This document shows positions 10,431-22,583 of a DNA stretch of 64,000 nt, piece after piece. Numbering within the stretch: the first letter of the stretch is position 1; the number at the start of each line of letters is the position of its first letter. This DNA is from Rhizoclosmatium globosum. Its lineage: Eukaryota > Chytridiomycota > Chytridiomycetes > Chytridiales > Chytriomycetaceae. The DNA lies in contig MCGO01000018.1 in assembly GCA_002104985.1 (NCBI GenBank), positions 372,001 through 436,000 of the forward strand, written 5' to 3'. The notes under the pieces are model-generated. The model searched no databases. It had not been told where the DNA came from and worked only from the letters and a program-made list of their open reading frames with translations. Position numbers and translations under genes: made by a program.

Positions 10431-11849
10431 TCAAGCTTTGCAATTCAGGTCATATAGGCTATGTTCCTTTAGCATCCGCTTTACGTTGGAGCTATGACTA
10501 AATTCTTGAATGAAAGCAGCCCAAAGGGCAGAATCCTCAGTGATTTCACTTGAGTTTGTCTTAATAAACCCGTTTAACCGTTCTTGTCCCAACTTGGTTA
10601 CAACAACTGATGCACTCTCAGATCCGCAATCTTCAAATTCCACCATTTCAACTCCGCCAATTAAACCTTCCTTAAACCGAACGAGATCAAGCAGGATAGG
10701 CCTATTTCTAACTTTCATCTCAACATGTGGTCTCAAAAGCCACACCCATTCGAACCGATGGAGCAACAGTACCACCTCCTCTAGCGCTACACTTAATCTG
10801 GTGCCAATATGTTGATAATGTAGAGCCTGCTGTCCATAATTGCGAGAAACTGTGTCCCGTCTTTCAACTTCGGCTTTAGAAACATCTCCAAATGAGACAA
10901 ACGCAACAGAATCCATCAATACCCCACTCTTTCTCGCCATATCAACCATCAAACTCCATTCCTCACAATCGGTGCTGATAACAGGCGGAACAACGACGTC
11001 CTCCTCGTTTTTCAATAATACCTTTCGAACCTCACCCATTCCTGCTGCCCATTCCGAAAACAGCCCTTTCTCTTTGACAGCTTCGCTAAATTTCTGGCAC
11101 TCGCTCCAGAACTTGGCATGAAAGCCAACGCCCACCTCAACTTCCGTCACATTTCGTTCTTCCAAATGATGTGTATTAAATTCGCGTGGGAGAATTGTCC
11201 ACCGATCCCGATAATACGTTGTCAAGAGCCCTTGATCTCCATACCGCGCATACTCTGCATCTTTGGCATATTCAAAAAGTCGCTTATACTGCTCCTCGCG
11301 TGGTGTAAACAACTGCAACCCGCTGTTGAATTGTCCCCACTTGCGTTCATGAGCTTTCCATTCAAGTGTGCTACCAAAGAATGGACTCTCCGTGACGAGG
11401 TCAAATAGCGGAGAAGGGTTTTTGGTGAAGTAGAAGAGATCAATATCAATATATAAGATTTGTGCGTAGACTGGAGATAGGCGTTGAAGCTGAAGTTTTG
11501 TGTAAACATATTGGTATTTGTCTCCAGGTTTTTCACGGCCTGGAATTTCAAGAGCCGGGACAGTGATCACACGTGCGCCAAGGTGAAGTAGTGTCTTAAT
11601 GAAAGGATGTGGTACAGCTGGGGTGACCATTACGGCGAATTCAATGTCTTGACTTGCGTTGAGTTTGGTAAGTGGATTGTTGTAGAATGTGTATGCATGG
11701 AATAGTGCTGCCGTCCAAAACCAATCTGGGTCTGCAAATTGCTTTGTTTTGAAGTCAGCTGGAGCAGTTGCCAGTAGGGTAATAATGGCTTTTGTCTTTG
11801 GTGGTCGCGATTCCAGAGATGGTTGAAACATGAAACTTTCAGTCTGCAA
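10431..11849 (-). CDS. GT8-family glycosyltransferase module, C-terminal copy
   Basis: Uninterrupted frame of about 470 codons. The GT8/glycogenin-like core has AIITLLATAP, the Asp-Pro-Asp-Trp segment, IPGREKPGDKYQYVYTKL, and the metal-binding DxD in ILYIDIDLFYF. FNSGLQLFTP and YGDQGLL follow, both typical of GT8 retaining transferases using nucleotide-sugars. No signal peptide or membrane anchor is visible at its N-terminus. An acceptor-like TTGCAG lies just before the Thr-Glu-Ser that opens the frame, and the preceding module ends at a matching donor, so this is probably the second half of a bi-modular protein. If separate, it would start at the Met in FMFQPS. Sugar donor and acceptor cannot be inferred. 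Confidence 0.85.
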   Translation of the reverse strand: MQTESFMFQPSLESRPPKTKAIITLLATAPADFKTKQFADPDWFWTAALFHAYTFYNNPLTKLNASQDIEFAVMVTPAVPHPFIKTLLHLGARVITVPALEIPGREKPGDKYQYVYTKLQLQRLSPVYAQILYIDIDLFYFTKNPSPLFDLVTESPFFGSTLEWKAHERKWGQFNSGLQLFTPREEQYKRLFEYAKDAEYARYGDQGLLTTYYRDRWTILPREFNTHHLEERNVTEVEVGVGFHAKFWSECQKFSEAVKEKGLFSEWAAGMGEVRKVLLKNEEDVVVPPVISTDCEEWSLMVDMARKSGVLMDSVAFVSFGDVSKAEVERRDTVSRNYGQQALHYQHIGTRLSVALEEVVLLLHRFEWVWLLRPHVEMKVRNRPILLDLVRFKEGLIGGVEMVEFEDCGSESASVVVTKLGQERLNGFIKTNSSEITEDSALWAAFIQEFSHSSNVKRMLKEHSLYDLNCKA

Positions 11850-11878
11850 TAGTTTACATGTGAGCGCGGATACTCATT

Positions 11879-13531
11879 CTAAAAAAACCTCACCACTTTT
11901 TTTCTTGTATGTTCATCAAAGACTTTCCTTGGTACAACAGGTTTCCGAACTTCCCTCCAATCGCCTTTCTCAATTCGCCCAAAACCGCCCACATCAAATA
12001 AATATCCATTAGTGCCACTGCACTCTTCTTCAGAAATATCATATTCAAGCCCTCTTCCTTTCAAAACTTGGAGACAAGCATCACCTCCATTCCGAGTAAA
12101 CCAGCTCAAAAACAACCCCCACAGTACCCATTCCTCAGCCCCAGCATGACCATTCTTTTCAACCGCCTCTAAAAAGTTATTCACTTTACCTCGTGCTTCT
12201 CTTGAAATCAAGAATGATGCCGTTTTGGTGGGGGCACAGTCCTGAAAAACGAACAGAACATCGCCGAGGCCTGCGCGTTTCCGCATTTCTTTGAGGGTTG
12301 GGTGGAACAATGACGGCGATGGCGTACGAAATATTGCTGCATCGCTCAATACCCAAAGAAAATCATATTGTAGGAGTAGGGATGAGTTCAGCCACGTGAG
12401 GAGGGAAACGAGGGATTGGGATGGAAGGATAATGTGCGCTGCTTGTGCTCCATACGACGAAAATGTTTCTCGTGTAGAAATGGTATCGACGGAAGCAGAT
12501 TCGAATGAGATGAGAGCAAGTGTTGGCATACTTGACTGCCATTTGATTGTTGTTGCTTCAAAAAGTGGGGCCCAGAGAGAGCATGTTTCGGGTATAGCAG
12601 GAACAACTGGAATATTTGGATTATGAGGAAGATGAGAAAGTTGTATCTTCCGAAGCGAAATCATTGCGTCGCGCCATTTTTGAAAGATCACATGTTGTGT
12701 TTCTTCGGGCCAAAAGGTGCATTCACTCCAGAATTTTCCGTGCAGTCCGTAGCTTTCATTGATTTGAGCGATAGATCGTTGTTCGAGGTGATTCATATTC
12801 CAAAGAGCTGGGAGCTCATACCATGAATTCAAACCTTCGGCACCAAAGAATCTGTTGAGCAAGCCTTGATCTCCGTATCTTCATTATGTTTAGCAAAGTA
12901 TATTCTGAATTTGAAAAGCGTACCTGGTCTTGTTCGGATCTGCAGCGAGTTCAAGCAGTTCACGAAAATGACGATTTGATGGTTTCAACAATTGCAGCCC
13001 CGTATTGAATACTCCGTTTCCGTCCATCCAATCTCTGCTGCTCGCAAAAAATGGCATTTGTTGAGGTTGGACAAAATCAAAAAGAGTGATGGGGCTGATG
13101 TCAAAGAACATGAGGTCTGTATCCAAAAACAGAATGCTTTCATAAACATCCTCAAGGCGCCAAACATGGAGCTTAGTGTACAGAAACTGGTATTTGTCAC
13201 CCGGCTTTTCTCGCCCAGGAATTTCGATTGAAGGTACCGTCCACACTCGTGCGCCAAGAAGCACAAGAGCATCCACGTATTCTTTTGGCACCAGGTGTGT
13301 GACCATTACTATGAATTCAGTGTTTCCATGCGGATCCAATCGCGTCTTATTGTTGTGAAGGAAGTTGTAGGCATGGAGGAATGCTGAGGTCCAAAACCAG
13401 TCCGCATCAGATAGACCGCGTAGTTTGGCTTCTTCAAGTGGTTTTGCGGAAGCCAGGAAGGTAATGATTGCCCTTTGTTTTGCAGGGACCACTGAGAATG
13501 AGGGAGTAAAAGTTGTGTTTGGAGGCTTCAA
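11879..13531 (-). CDS. GT8-family glycosyltransferase module, N-terminal copy
   Basis: Two exons (from about 13531 to 12924, and 12878 downward) join in frame at a GTACGC donor and restore YGDQGLLNRFF. The core parallels the neighbouring module: AIITFLASAK, IPGREKPGDKYQFLYTKL, DxD in ILFLDTDLMFF, FNTGLQLLKP. The frame either stops at 11879 or, more likely, splices from donor GTGAGG at 11892 to acceptor CAG at 11844, continuing in phase 0 into the next GT8 module. No in-frame ATG precedes PPNTTFTPSFS, so an upstream first exon, possibly with the membrane anchor, is missing from this model. Such proteins usually act in the Golgi lumen or on glycogen primers. Confidence 0.82.
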
Positions 13532-13925
13532 GAAACAGTTTGTTACTGGAATTCAGGCAAAGGATTCATCTTACTGGATGACGAGGTATTGCTTCAACTT
13601 GTTGGTCGGACTGTGGTTTCAAGCGTGCAGAGGTTGGAAGGAGAGCGCGTGAAGCGTATGGTATGGCCCATAATACACAAAACAAGACAAGAAGACGTCG
13701 AAAGAAACTCTTTCGCCGAAGTAGCATGAATTGAACAAACATTGTGTCCGTTTCTAGGTGTCAATTGTGGTCTGATATTTTCCCGCCAGCTTGAAGGGAT
13801 CCTCTATTTGATCTCAAGCCGATATAGATATATTCGTCGTATACAAGCAGTATACAAGGCCGTATCAGATTGATGCCAGACAGAGAAACTATGGTTATTC
13901 TGATCATAATATTTTATTGCACAGT
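13532..13925. other. Upstream region of the GT8 gene and DPM3 3' flank
   Basis: No gene recognised. The part next to 13531 probably holds the unfound first exon and promoter of the GT8 gene; a short minus-strand frame starting MGHTIRFTRSPSN near 13650 does not splice convincingly. Confidence 0.4.
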
Positions 13926-14325
13926 TTAGTCAATTTGAACACCCCTTCTCTTGAGATCAGTCTTCGCCTCATTGATTTCCTGATTGATTGAATGTTAGCT
14001 GGATAGTCGGTAAGAGGGACATCAAAGTACTCACTTTGAGCAGCGACATGTACGCCTCAGGACAATCGCCGAATGTAACCAACGCATATCCGATAGATGC
14101 AAGCGAGTATGCTCCAAAAGCGACGAGCAGCCATAGAGGGAGCTAGGGTGTTTGTATGGGTTATCTTCAACAGCAAGGCAAACAACAACGTACAACTGGG
14201 GCAATCTCATCCAGATATTGAGGAACAGGAACAAATGGAATGAGAACTGAATGCAGCATCAAGAGGACCCAGGCAGCGGTTCCTGCAGCAAAGACTAGTA
14301 GGATGGATTGTGCTCGTTTGCCCAT
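13926..14325 (-). CDS. DPM3: Dolichol-phosphate mannosyltransferase subunit 3
   Basis: Three exons (14325-14194, 14142-14035, 13979-13926) give 97 residues, close to the family length of about 92. Two membrane helices lie at residues 7-27 and 45-69. The conserved tail reads TFGDCPEAYMSLLKEINEAK then TDLKRRGVQ, matching the DPM3 pattern of a Cys after an Asp and a Leu-(Arg/Lys)-Arg-Gly ending. DPM3 sits in the ER membrane and tethers the catalytic DPM1 subunit, which makes dolichol-phosphate-mannose for N-glycans, O-mannose and GPI anchors. Introns have GTACGT and GTGAGT donors; the second has a GCTAAC branch site. The formin stop codon lies only 83 bp upstream of its start. Confidence 0.93.
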
Positions 14326-14408
14326 TTGTTTGAGTAGATTTTGAGAGAAATGGAAATAAAAAACATGCATATATTGTATTATGATTTGATGATTCTATAT
14401 GGCAAAAA

Positions 14409-17400
14409 TCACCGTCTGGCTGCAAACGCTCTAGAATGTTTCGTAAGTCGCCGAGTAATCTTCCTAGATTCCAGAGTTTGTTTGAATCCAGACATGGAAA
14501 GCTCTTCACGCAAGGGTACTTCCTCATCCTCATCACCCTCACCTACGATTAATTTTCCATTCCTAACCGTCAGTCCTCTATCTGAGAAAGGGGCCATTCC
14601 TTCCACAGCTCTCAATTTTCCCTTTTGATCCAAGACTGTCTTTTGCAGAGACGATCCTACGACTTGACGAGAATTCTGGTTCTGCTTCCGCTTTACAATG
14701 TCATCAACTTCTTGGTTCTCTTCGTTTGCACGATTCAGAGATTCCTGAAACGTCCAAATTACCCGGAAGAGCTCTTGCGCATTGCTGATGTTGTCGCCGT
14801 CTGACTTGTACGATTCACCAAGATAAACCAACAATTTGTGAAGACTCCATTCAACGGAATCGGCCAAATCGCATACTTGGTTCAGGATGGACTCATTTTT
14901 GTGGATGAAGCCCTTGGTGACATACAGAAAAACGTTGTCGGCTGCAGTTTCCCCTTCCATCTGTTCGATAATGATGGTTTCATTTTCCATTTCATTGAAT
15001 GCGTCTTTAAGGTCTTGTACAGCTTGAAGCAAACCTTCAATTGAAATACGAGAAGCTGGTCCCACAGTTGGAAGTTCCGACTGTAAGTCCAGAACTTTTT
15101 CATCAGTTTCTTGCAATCGTCGAGCCAAGTAATGAAGCATCGTAGGAGCCCAGTTCTTCAAATTGCTATTTTCAGAAGCCTTGATATCCCTCAACTTCAG
15201 TAATGAAGACATTTCAAAGCCATAAGCTCCGCCTCGGAATGTGTTCTTGTTAACAAAGTTTCCAATCACCAAAACCGCTTCCAAGACTTTTTTAAACTTT
15301 TCTGAAGTCATGACGTCATCTATAGCTTGCGAGATGCACTTTAAATTCGTCTCAATTTCAACAACATTTTCAAGGAACCGATTCTGGAACGATACCGACT
15401 CCAACCGCATCTTAAGCCGTGGAATTGAAGCAACAGACTTGATGAACTTTTCACCTTCTGGTAGAGACGCTGGATCGCCGTTGAAAGACTTGACAAGCTC
15501 AATCTCAGATTCGGTAGGAATGATTTGAAGTAATATATCAATGTTTTCCGGAGTCAATACTTCCGGAGATATGGAAACGATTCCATCACGGACTTGTTGC
15601 CTCGTTAAACGAGACCCTTCCGAACTATATAGGTTTCCAAATAGGGCTTGAATTTGGCGAGACCGAGCTTTATCCAGAATCACGACTTTTTGGAGAGGCG
15701 CTTCCGAAATCTCATGTCCTTTTTCAAAGAGAGACGACAAGGCTTCGAGCTCATTAGGTTCCAGTATCTTGTTTGCGAGACTATTTGGTTTCACATAAGA
15801 GTCATTCACAACCTGTTTCCAGACGCTATTATTGACTGCCTTTTCTGGCACTTTGGCCCAGTCCAAACTCTATTCGAATTAGAACAACGCTTGTGAACTC
15901 AAATGGTTACAAACCTGGAGCCCACCAGACAAAGGAACGGCAAGAACGGGTAAATCTCCTTCACTGCTTCCACTTGCAACATTTTGATGCGCTGACTGAG
16001 CAAGAATTGTTTTCTTCCTCAACAGTTGTTTTTCAGTCTTGACAGCTGCCAAAGCTTCATCACGTTCGTGAGCCAACGTTCCAACAAGTTCCTTCAATCG
16101 ACGCACTTCGTCTTCGAGGTTACTTTGCGAAACAGCTTGAATTTGTTGTCCAGATATATACTCCTGCAAATCCGCTATTTCTTGCCTTCGCTGCTCCTCG
16201 CTACTTTGTGAAATCAAGAGATTGACCTTCAGGTCCTCGATTTCTTGACGAAGAGAGTGAATCATTCCGTTATGCAGTTCACGAGAACCGCCTTGGAATC
16301 CTGATGCGGATTCAACAGCATCAACCAGAGAATGGGCGACAACACGCCAGTCATCATATGACTCAAATGCGGCATTTGCGATAATGTAAGTGAGACGGTC
16401 GGCAAGCGCCAGCAGGTTAATTGTCTGTGGAGTTGTTTTCAAAGCTGCAAAGAAAGACTGAAGGTGTTCAAGAATGGACGTTCCAACTTCCTTGGTTTCA
16501 GAGGAAGAAGCCGCAAGGCTGAGGAGGATGTCGTTTGTGATTTGGTGGGGAGACCTGAAATGGAACGTGAACACATATTCGCGCCAATATACAATTCACT
16601 TACATGGCGCCTTGCATCGCAACTCGAGGGATTTCCGCATCTTGTCTGATTTCATCCGCATCATCGGTTCTACCCATTTCATATAACTCCACACACTCAA
16701 CAAACTCCCCGATTTCATTTCCAGAAACGTCACTTGCAGCCGCACTTGCCAATAACATGACTTCCTCAATCACATCTCGTAACCCAGCAGCTTCAAGCGA
16801 CTTTCTCAGCTTAGATCGACCCGCAACGTTTTCATCAGAATCGATATACGACACGATAAACTTGAGCAACGATATGCGAAACCTCCACACTACACTCGCA
16901 TCGAGTCCTGCTCCAGCCTCAGGAGTCTCAAACGCAGGATCAACCGGTACTTTCCCTTTCCTATCTCGATTCACAGTAGCACTACCACCACCACCGGCAC
17001 CAAAGGAACGACCACCACCACCGGCACCACCAACAACCAACCGAAACGGATCCAACAAAGTCGGAACAAGCGTCCCAACTCCATCAATATACTCCAACCC
17101 TTGCTGCACAAGCCTCAACGCCTCAACCCCTTCCAAACAAAACACAGCCGCAAGGTCATACGCGCGTGCCCTCATCACCAGATTCTCCGACAGTATGATT
17201 CCATCCATACTCATAAGGAGGTACACAACCTCCGCAACGAGGTTCCGTGTGGAGACGAGGTCAGTGCGGTGAAAGCAGGAGAGACAGTCAAGCACGCGGA
17301 GACGGATTTCGTCAGCACGGACAGAAGAGAAGGTAATTGTGCCATTGCGGGAACCTTGTTTTGATTTGGTGGGAGGAAGGCCACGTCTGCTAATGTCGGA

Positions 17401-18818
17401 GAAGGATGTTCCGTCGTGGAGACGGCGGAGAACGTGTTGGAGGGCGTCGAGGCCTGTGATTGAGGCGCGCAAGTCGAGGATATATACTGTGACGTGTGTG
17501 AATTGTTTTTGAAAGACGGAGGACGTGTCGGACAGGAGTGAGGGTAGGTTTGAGAGGATACGAAACAGCGCTTTTGATGTTAATGATCTAATAAAATAGA
17601 ATTGTTAAAAGATGCTGGAATTGGTAGATCAACGTAACTGGTCCATCAACTGAGTTATGATCACTTCGACAGATTTTGGCATGAGCGAATTGTCATCCAA
17701 GCTCTTTGATAATAGATTTGGGGAAGCAGGAGGTGTTGTGCTCAGGTTTATCATCAGCGCGGATTCTGGCTTTGGGGGAGATAGGGGAACTCGCTCAGTA
17801 ACAATGTCAGCCAAGACTTCAAATGAGTGAGGTTCAGTCTCATTTAAAACTTCGTCTGAATTTGATGGCAAGTTTGGCTGAGGTTCATAGGGATATATTG
17901 TAGGCGACATGACAATTTCCAGAGCCGATGCAGAGGACTGCGAAGGTTCATTGGAAATTGGTGGGGTATTCTGAGAAATATCATATGAAGGGGGTGGCGG
18001 AATCGGTTCTAGCGTCTGGACGTTTTCCACTGATTGAACATGCCTCACGTCAGATTGTTGAATTTGGTTGACAGGCTCAGGAGCAGGAGGAATTGATGTT
18101 GTAGATGCTAATTGAGTATGATTCAAGAGGATTGAGTATTTCTGCAGAATCGCCTTCTTGCTTTCTAGATTTGCCTTTTCGAACATTGCGAGGACATCCT
18201 GCTTCTGAGATCCAGACACGTTCAGGGACGCCTTTGTAGTCAATATTGAGTGAGGGTTGACAGCAGTTGAACATGAACACGAACACGCACCAGAACATTC
18301 TCAAAGTTTCTGATCAAATCAGCATCTTCTGTCTGGATCTGGTTGGGTTGAGGAACGGGTTGCGGAATAGGTTGTGTGGTCGATTGAGCGGGAGCTGTCA
18401 CCGACAAAAGAGGCAGGGGCAGGGGCACGGCAACATCGCGAAAGAAAGACGATTCAGCCGTGCCAGGATTCGGCACGGGCGTCGGCGAAAGCGGAAGCGG
18501 AAGCGGAACCGAGGCGGATCGAGTCAGCGGCGACCGGAACAGCGATCCGACTTGGCCGAAAACACTGCGCCGAATCGGAACTATTGTTTCGTTTGATGAC
18601 GCGGACTTGGTTGGCGGTGTCGGTGGTCGCGGCGTCGACAGCTTCTCGTTTTGAACGAGCAGTTGCTGCTTCGATTCGAGCGGCAGCTTCACGAGCTCCG
18701 GCGTGATCTTCTGCCCTTTGATGCGCTAACACTATGCCATCAATACACAGGGAGGCACACTCAGGGAAAACCTCACAAGCATCCGCTCAAAGTCTCGCTC
18801 TATCTGGGCGGCATCCAT
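14409..18818 (-). CDS. Diaphanous-related formin with atypical FH1 placement
   Basis: Exons splice to about 1350 residues. The start is MDAAQIERDFERML, then ITPELVKLPLESKQQLL, a split GTPase-binding-domain pattern. A Pro/Ser-rich insert of about 330 residues (for example PLPLPLSPTPVPNPG) follows, then the second GBD/FH3 part (ASITGLDALQHVLRRLHDG) and a coiled coil (15.9-16.6 kb). The FH2 domain begins LDWAKVPEKAVNNSVWK and includes GNFVNKNTFRGGAYGF. A basic tail, TRRLTKHSRAFAARR, could serve as the autoinhibitory DAD. FH2 nucleates and caps actin filaments. No polyproline FH1 precedes FH2: the link reads VLAVPLSGGLQ. The start lies 48 bp from the TEX9 stop. The junction near 17.6 kb is the least certain. 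Confidence 0.88.
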
Positions 18819-18866
18819 TTCTTGAGCCTGTCCGACAAATTATACAAAAGAAATGATTATGCTTTA

Positions 18867-20603
18867 TTAGACATCTCTTCCTGCCATTGGTCGACAATTC
18901 AATGCACGCACAAATTCCTCCTCAGAGAAATCAAGCAGTGCTGCCGCTTCCAAATGCAACTTCTGTCGCTTCAAATTATCAATCAGCATATTCTGCTTCT
19001 TGAATACTGAAAGCAACTCGGCTTTTTGTTTCGTGAGCTTCTTATTTTCCGTCAAGAGGGCTTGCTGGTTTTTCTTGAGCGCCTCAATCTTGTCTTTAGA
19101 GTCTGCATTGGCTTTGGTGAGTGATTGCTTTAGTTTGTCAATCTCCTCCAAGGCACGGTTTAATCTGTATATACACCATTTAAGTAAAAAGTGACTTATT
19201 ATAAAGAGAAATCACCTCAAGTCTTTTGAGTTGGCGTCGTTTTCCGTGTTTCTTCTCTCCTTGTTCAAGCCATCCAATTCCTGTTCGTAGTGTCAAAAGC
19301 GAAATAAGGCCACCACTAGTAATTATACCTTCTTTAATGAAGTTCTTTCCGTTTCCAAAGTCTCGTTCCTCACTTTGAGTTCTGCATTTGACTTTGTGAC
19401 TTTATCGACTTGACTCTACCGAAGAATGATATTAGCAGTAGAATCATCACACAAAATGCCAGTTACCTGCAGTGTATGAATATTCTTGATTATCTTGCTC
19501 CTATCCTCATCAAAAAACTTGAGTTTCTCCTCCAACACAGCGATTGCATTATCCTTGATTCCCTGATTCTTGACAACCTTTTCCATTTCTTCTTGAACAA
19601 CAACAAGTTTTGCTTTCAGAAGCCTGTTGGTCGCCTCTTGAGTTGGCGGGGGTTTGGACGTTTCAGTATGGTTTCTTCTCTCTTACAAACGCCTTACCCA
19701 ACCCAATTCCTTCTTCCATAGGTCCCAATGATAATAAAGTGTTTGATAACGGTTTCGTTTCATTTTTCGCCAACGCACTCGAAGGCCTCCTGTATATCCC
19801 ATAATCATGTTAGAATTTGCAAATATGAAACTTACGAATTCACGTCTTACGTTGAAGAAACGCGCGGAGGCTGTGTCGCAGGGTCACTAATAGGCTAGAG
19901 TGATAGGTTAAAATCAAAATACAGCAAGCAGGATTCAAACCATTGGAATGACAGATTTTGCCCCCTTCCCCCTCAAATCTGCTGATGGTGCTGCTTTTTT
20001 GATGGCTGACTTTAGAATAGAGGAAGGGCGTTTCGGGACAGGTGTCGGTGCAGAAGGTTTTGGGGCAACAATAGGCGCATACTCTGCAGCTCTACTAATC
20101 ACCTCCGTGATTGGTTTGTTTTCTTCAACAGAATCTTCAGCGACAGTTGGTTGGAGGAGGTAATGTGAAAGCGGCTTTTGAAGATGCTCTTTCCCCTCTT
20201 TCTAGAATGCAAATCACACATTCAAGTTTAAAAGTGCATAATAGTTTGACTGAAAGCACAAACCACGAGAAGTTCGGCTTTCTTCACCACGAGGTCAGAT
20301 TTAAGCTGAAGTTCTTTGTTTTTGCGACTGATTTGGTAAATAGGATGAGTTCATTGAAACCAGCATGGCGCGTAGAGTCACACACATGTATTCTTTTTCC
20401 CGTTTGAGAAGTTCTTTGCTGAGCGTAAAGTCTGTTTGAAAGTGAATCAGGAAACCTGTCAAACAAAAATTCCTTTCGATCATCTTACGGTCATCCATTT
20501 CGGCACCGTCTGAAATGCCGCTCGAATCACTGACCGCCGGGCTGCTTCGGCCGGAATGCATGTCATGTGGAAGAAGAACTACTGTATGTGAGGTTGGGTC
20601 CAT
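18867..20603 (-). CDS. TEX9: TEX9-like centriole/cilium-associated coiled-coil protein
   Basis: Multi-exon minus-strand gene. The first exon begins MDPTSHTVVLLPHDMHSG. A later exon reads KEYIRKNKELQLKSDLVVKK, the TEX9 N-terminal coil (EEYKRLNAELQ-type). A central coil contains RLLKAKLVVVQEEMEKV. The hallmark C-terminus is KNQALLTENKKLTKQKAELL in part, KRQKLHLEAAALLDFSEEEF and VRALN. TEX9 is known in animals and flagellates as a centriolar-satellite/ciliary protein. Its presence implies an organism that builds a cilium, as zoospores do. Exon borders at 19.2-20.3 kb are approximate. It is tightly packed upstream of the formin on the same strand. Confidence 0.9.
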
Positions 20604-20956
20604 TTTGGTTCAAAGATTGGACAATTTCAGTCTCACTACATAAAGTAATGAAAAGAGAAGAAATAGATGAATAAGAAAAGAAGTAGAATCTGTCTATACC
20701 CAAAACAAAACATATTCGATTTCTGAAACAATGGTGACTTTGAGGAGTCATCACTCATATACAGCCGCCTTGTATTATTCCCAGGGAACGCTTTGCCCTT
20801 ATTAAGTACTCTATTTCTGTTAATATCGTTGTGTAATCTCAATTGCACCAAACAAACAGATAAGAAAGTGTTACAACTAAACAAAATATCGTATATTGGT
20901 TATAAATGAATACATCTATTTCACTACAAAAGAAGAGGTAGGTCCAGAGCAACAAA

Positions 20957-22583
20957 TCAGAGAACGAAAACTACAGCAAAGACACCAATGAATGAGCACT
21001 TGAAAGCGTTAGATTGCATAAGGTTCTTTGATGAAGCAACAGGCGCCGGTGGCTTGTACTCGGGAGTTGGAGCCACAGGCTTTGGTGCAACGTAACCTGG
21101 CTCAGAAGTCTTTGAAGCATTCGCGACTGGCACAGTTGTGATACCTGGTGCATTGCCGGCTGGTTTAACCGTGCTGCTTGGTTTCCCAGTAGCAACAAGG
21201 TCAATAATCGGAAGCGTGAAAACTTGTGATTCTGTCACCAAGGTTGACACTGGTCTGGAAGAACTGGCAGTAACGGTATTGCCGGCATTGACAACAGTTC
21301 TGGTTGAAGTCCCCGCCAAAGAAGAAGCGGTTGATTGAGGCTGAGAAGTAGATGGGGTAGCAGTTGTTGACGCATAGGTAACCGCAGTGCTTGCAGACGA
21401 TTCAGTCGAAAGTCTCTGAGAAGTGACCACAGCTGTAGTAGATTGACCAGTCGTTGCAATAGATTCAGTTGTTGCGGTGGCCACGTAAGACGAGGTACTC
21501 AAGACCTCAGTGCTTGCAGATGCACTTGTATTAATCTCAGTAGAAGAGGCTGGCAATTCAGAAGTACTTGGCACTGTCGAGAAATAACTTGTTGCGATGG
21601 ACTCAATTGAGGTTGCGATAGAAGCTGTGACACTTGGCGTTTCAGAGCTGAGGAATGTGCTTGAAAACACTTCAATGCTAGCTGAAATAGTGGATGGAAT
21701 AACATCGGTAGTCGTGTGAAGATCCACTGTGGAGGAACCATTATTTTCGGTGGAGACGGTGGCAGGTTCAGTTGTAGGAGTTGCCTCGGACACTGTGGTT
21801 TTAGTCGATGAATCCACCGAGATAGTTGTGGAGAAACCTTGGATGCTTGTGGTAGTGGCCTCAACAGTTGTTTGCTCAGGTGTTGATTGAATAGTACTCG
21901 TGACAGGAACCACGGTTGACTGAGAATCCAAGCTGGAAGAGATCGCAACGGTAGAAGTTTGGCTCGGGATAGCTGTGGTAACGGTTTGAATTGTCGATAA
22001 TACGGAACTTTGAGTGGTCGTTGTTGTGTTGACAACTGGGACTGGACAGTTGTCATCTCCCTTGTAACACAACCCTCCTTCACCTTTTGACCCGAAGTAT
22101 CGAATCTCTTGTATTTGAATGTTGGGAATGGGGTCAAAACCTGGACCAACGACTAAGGAGCAAACATCATGCACCGTACATGTGTCAACAACACATGTTA
22201 ACGTTTTCATTGGCTTGCCCTTGACACTTTCGATTGTGAAGGTTTCCGATACTGGCGGCTGCGAATTGCAGATGTAAGTCACGCTTTCGACGACGTATTT
22301 ATCTTTCTCCGGCATTCCGATATCAATGATCACAGACATTTCCTCTGTTTCTAACGCATAGAAAGATCCTTTTGGAGCGCATACGTAAGTCAGTGACGAA
22401 CACCAATCAGCAGGTTAACTCACCAACGTAATCGAATGCATAGATAGCCTCACCCCAAGGCGCCCTGAACGGACTTACCCAAGGGTCTGACTGAATCATA
22501 CATGATTGTTGATACTGCGAGCAGTATTGGCTGGCAGCAGCGATGAGCGAGGCTGATACAAGGAGTAGAAGTCTCATCAGCAT
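20957..22583 (-). CDS. Secreted Ser/Thr-rich, probably GPI-anchored cell-wall protein
   Basis: Two exons (22583-22424 and 22368-20957, donor GTGAGT) give 523 residues. The N-terminus MLMRLLLLVSASLIAAASQY is a signal peptide. Residues to about 150 form a Cys-containing globular domain (DTCTVHDVCSLVVGPGFDP). A region of about 280 residues, almost all Ser, Thr, Val and Ala, follows and is expected to be heavily O-glycosylated. A Pro/Lys-rich stretch and a hydrophobic C-terminal tail (KCSFIGVFAVVFVL) fit GPI attachment. It probably projects the N-terminal domain from the wall. The globular domain belongs to no family I recognise. Confidence 0.85.

Noticed and set aside
16604..17272. 222-codon plus-strand frame opposite the formin
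   Set aside because: Mirror of the formin FH3 coding strand, caused by its codon composition.
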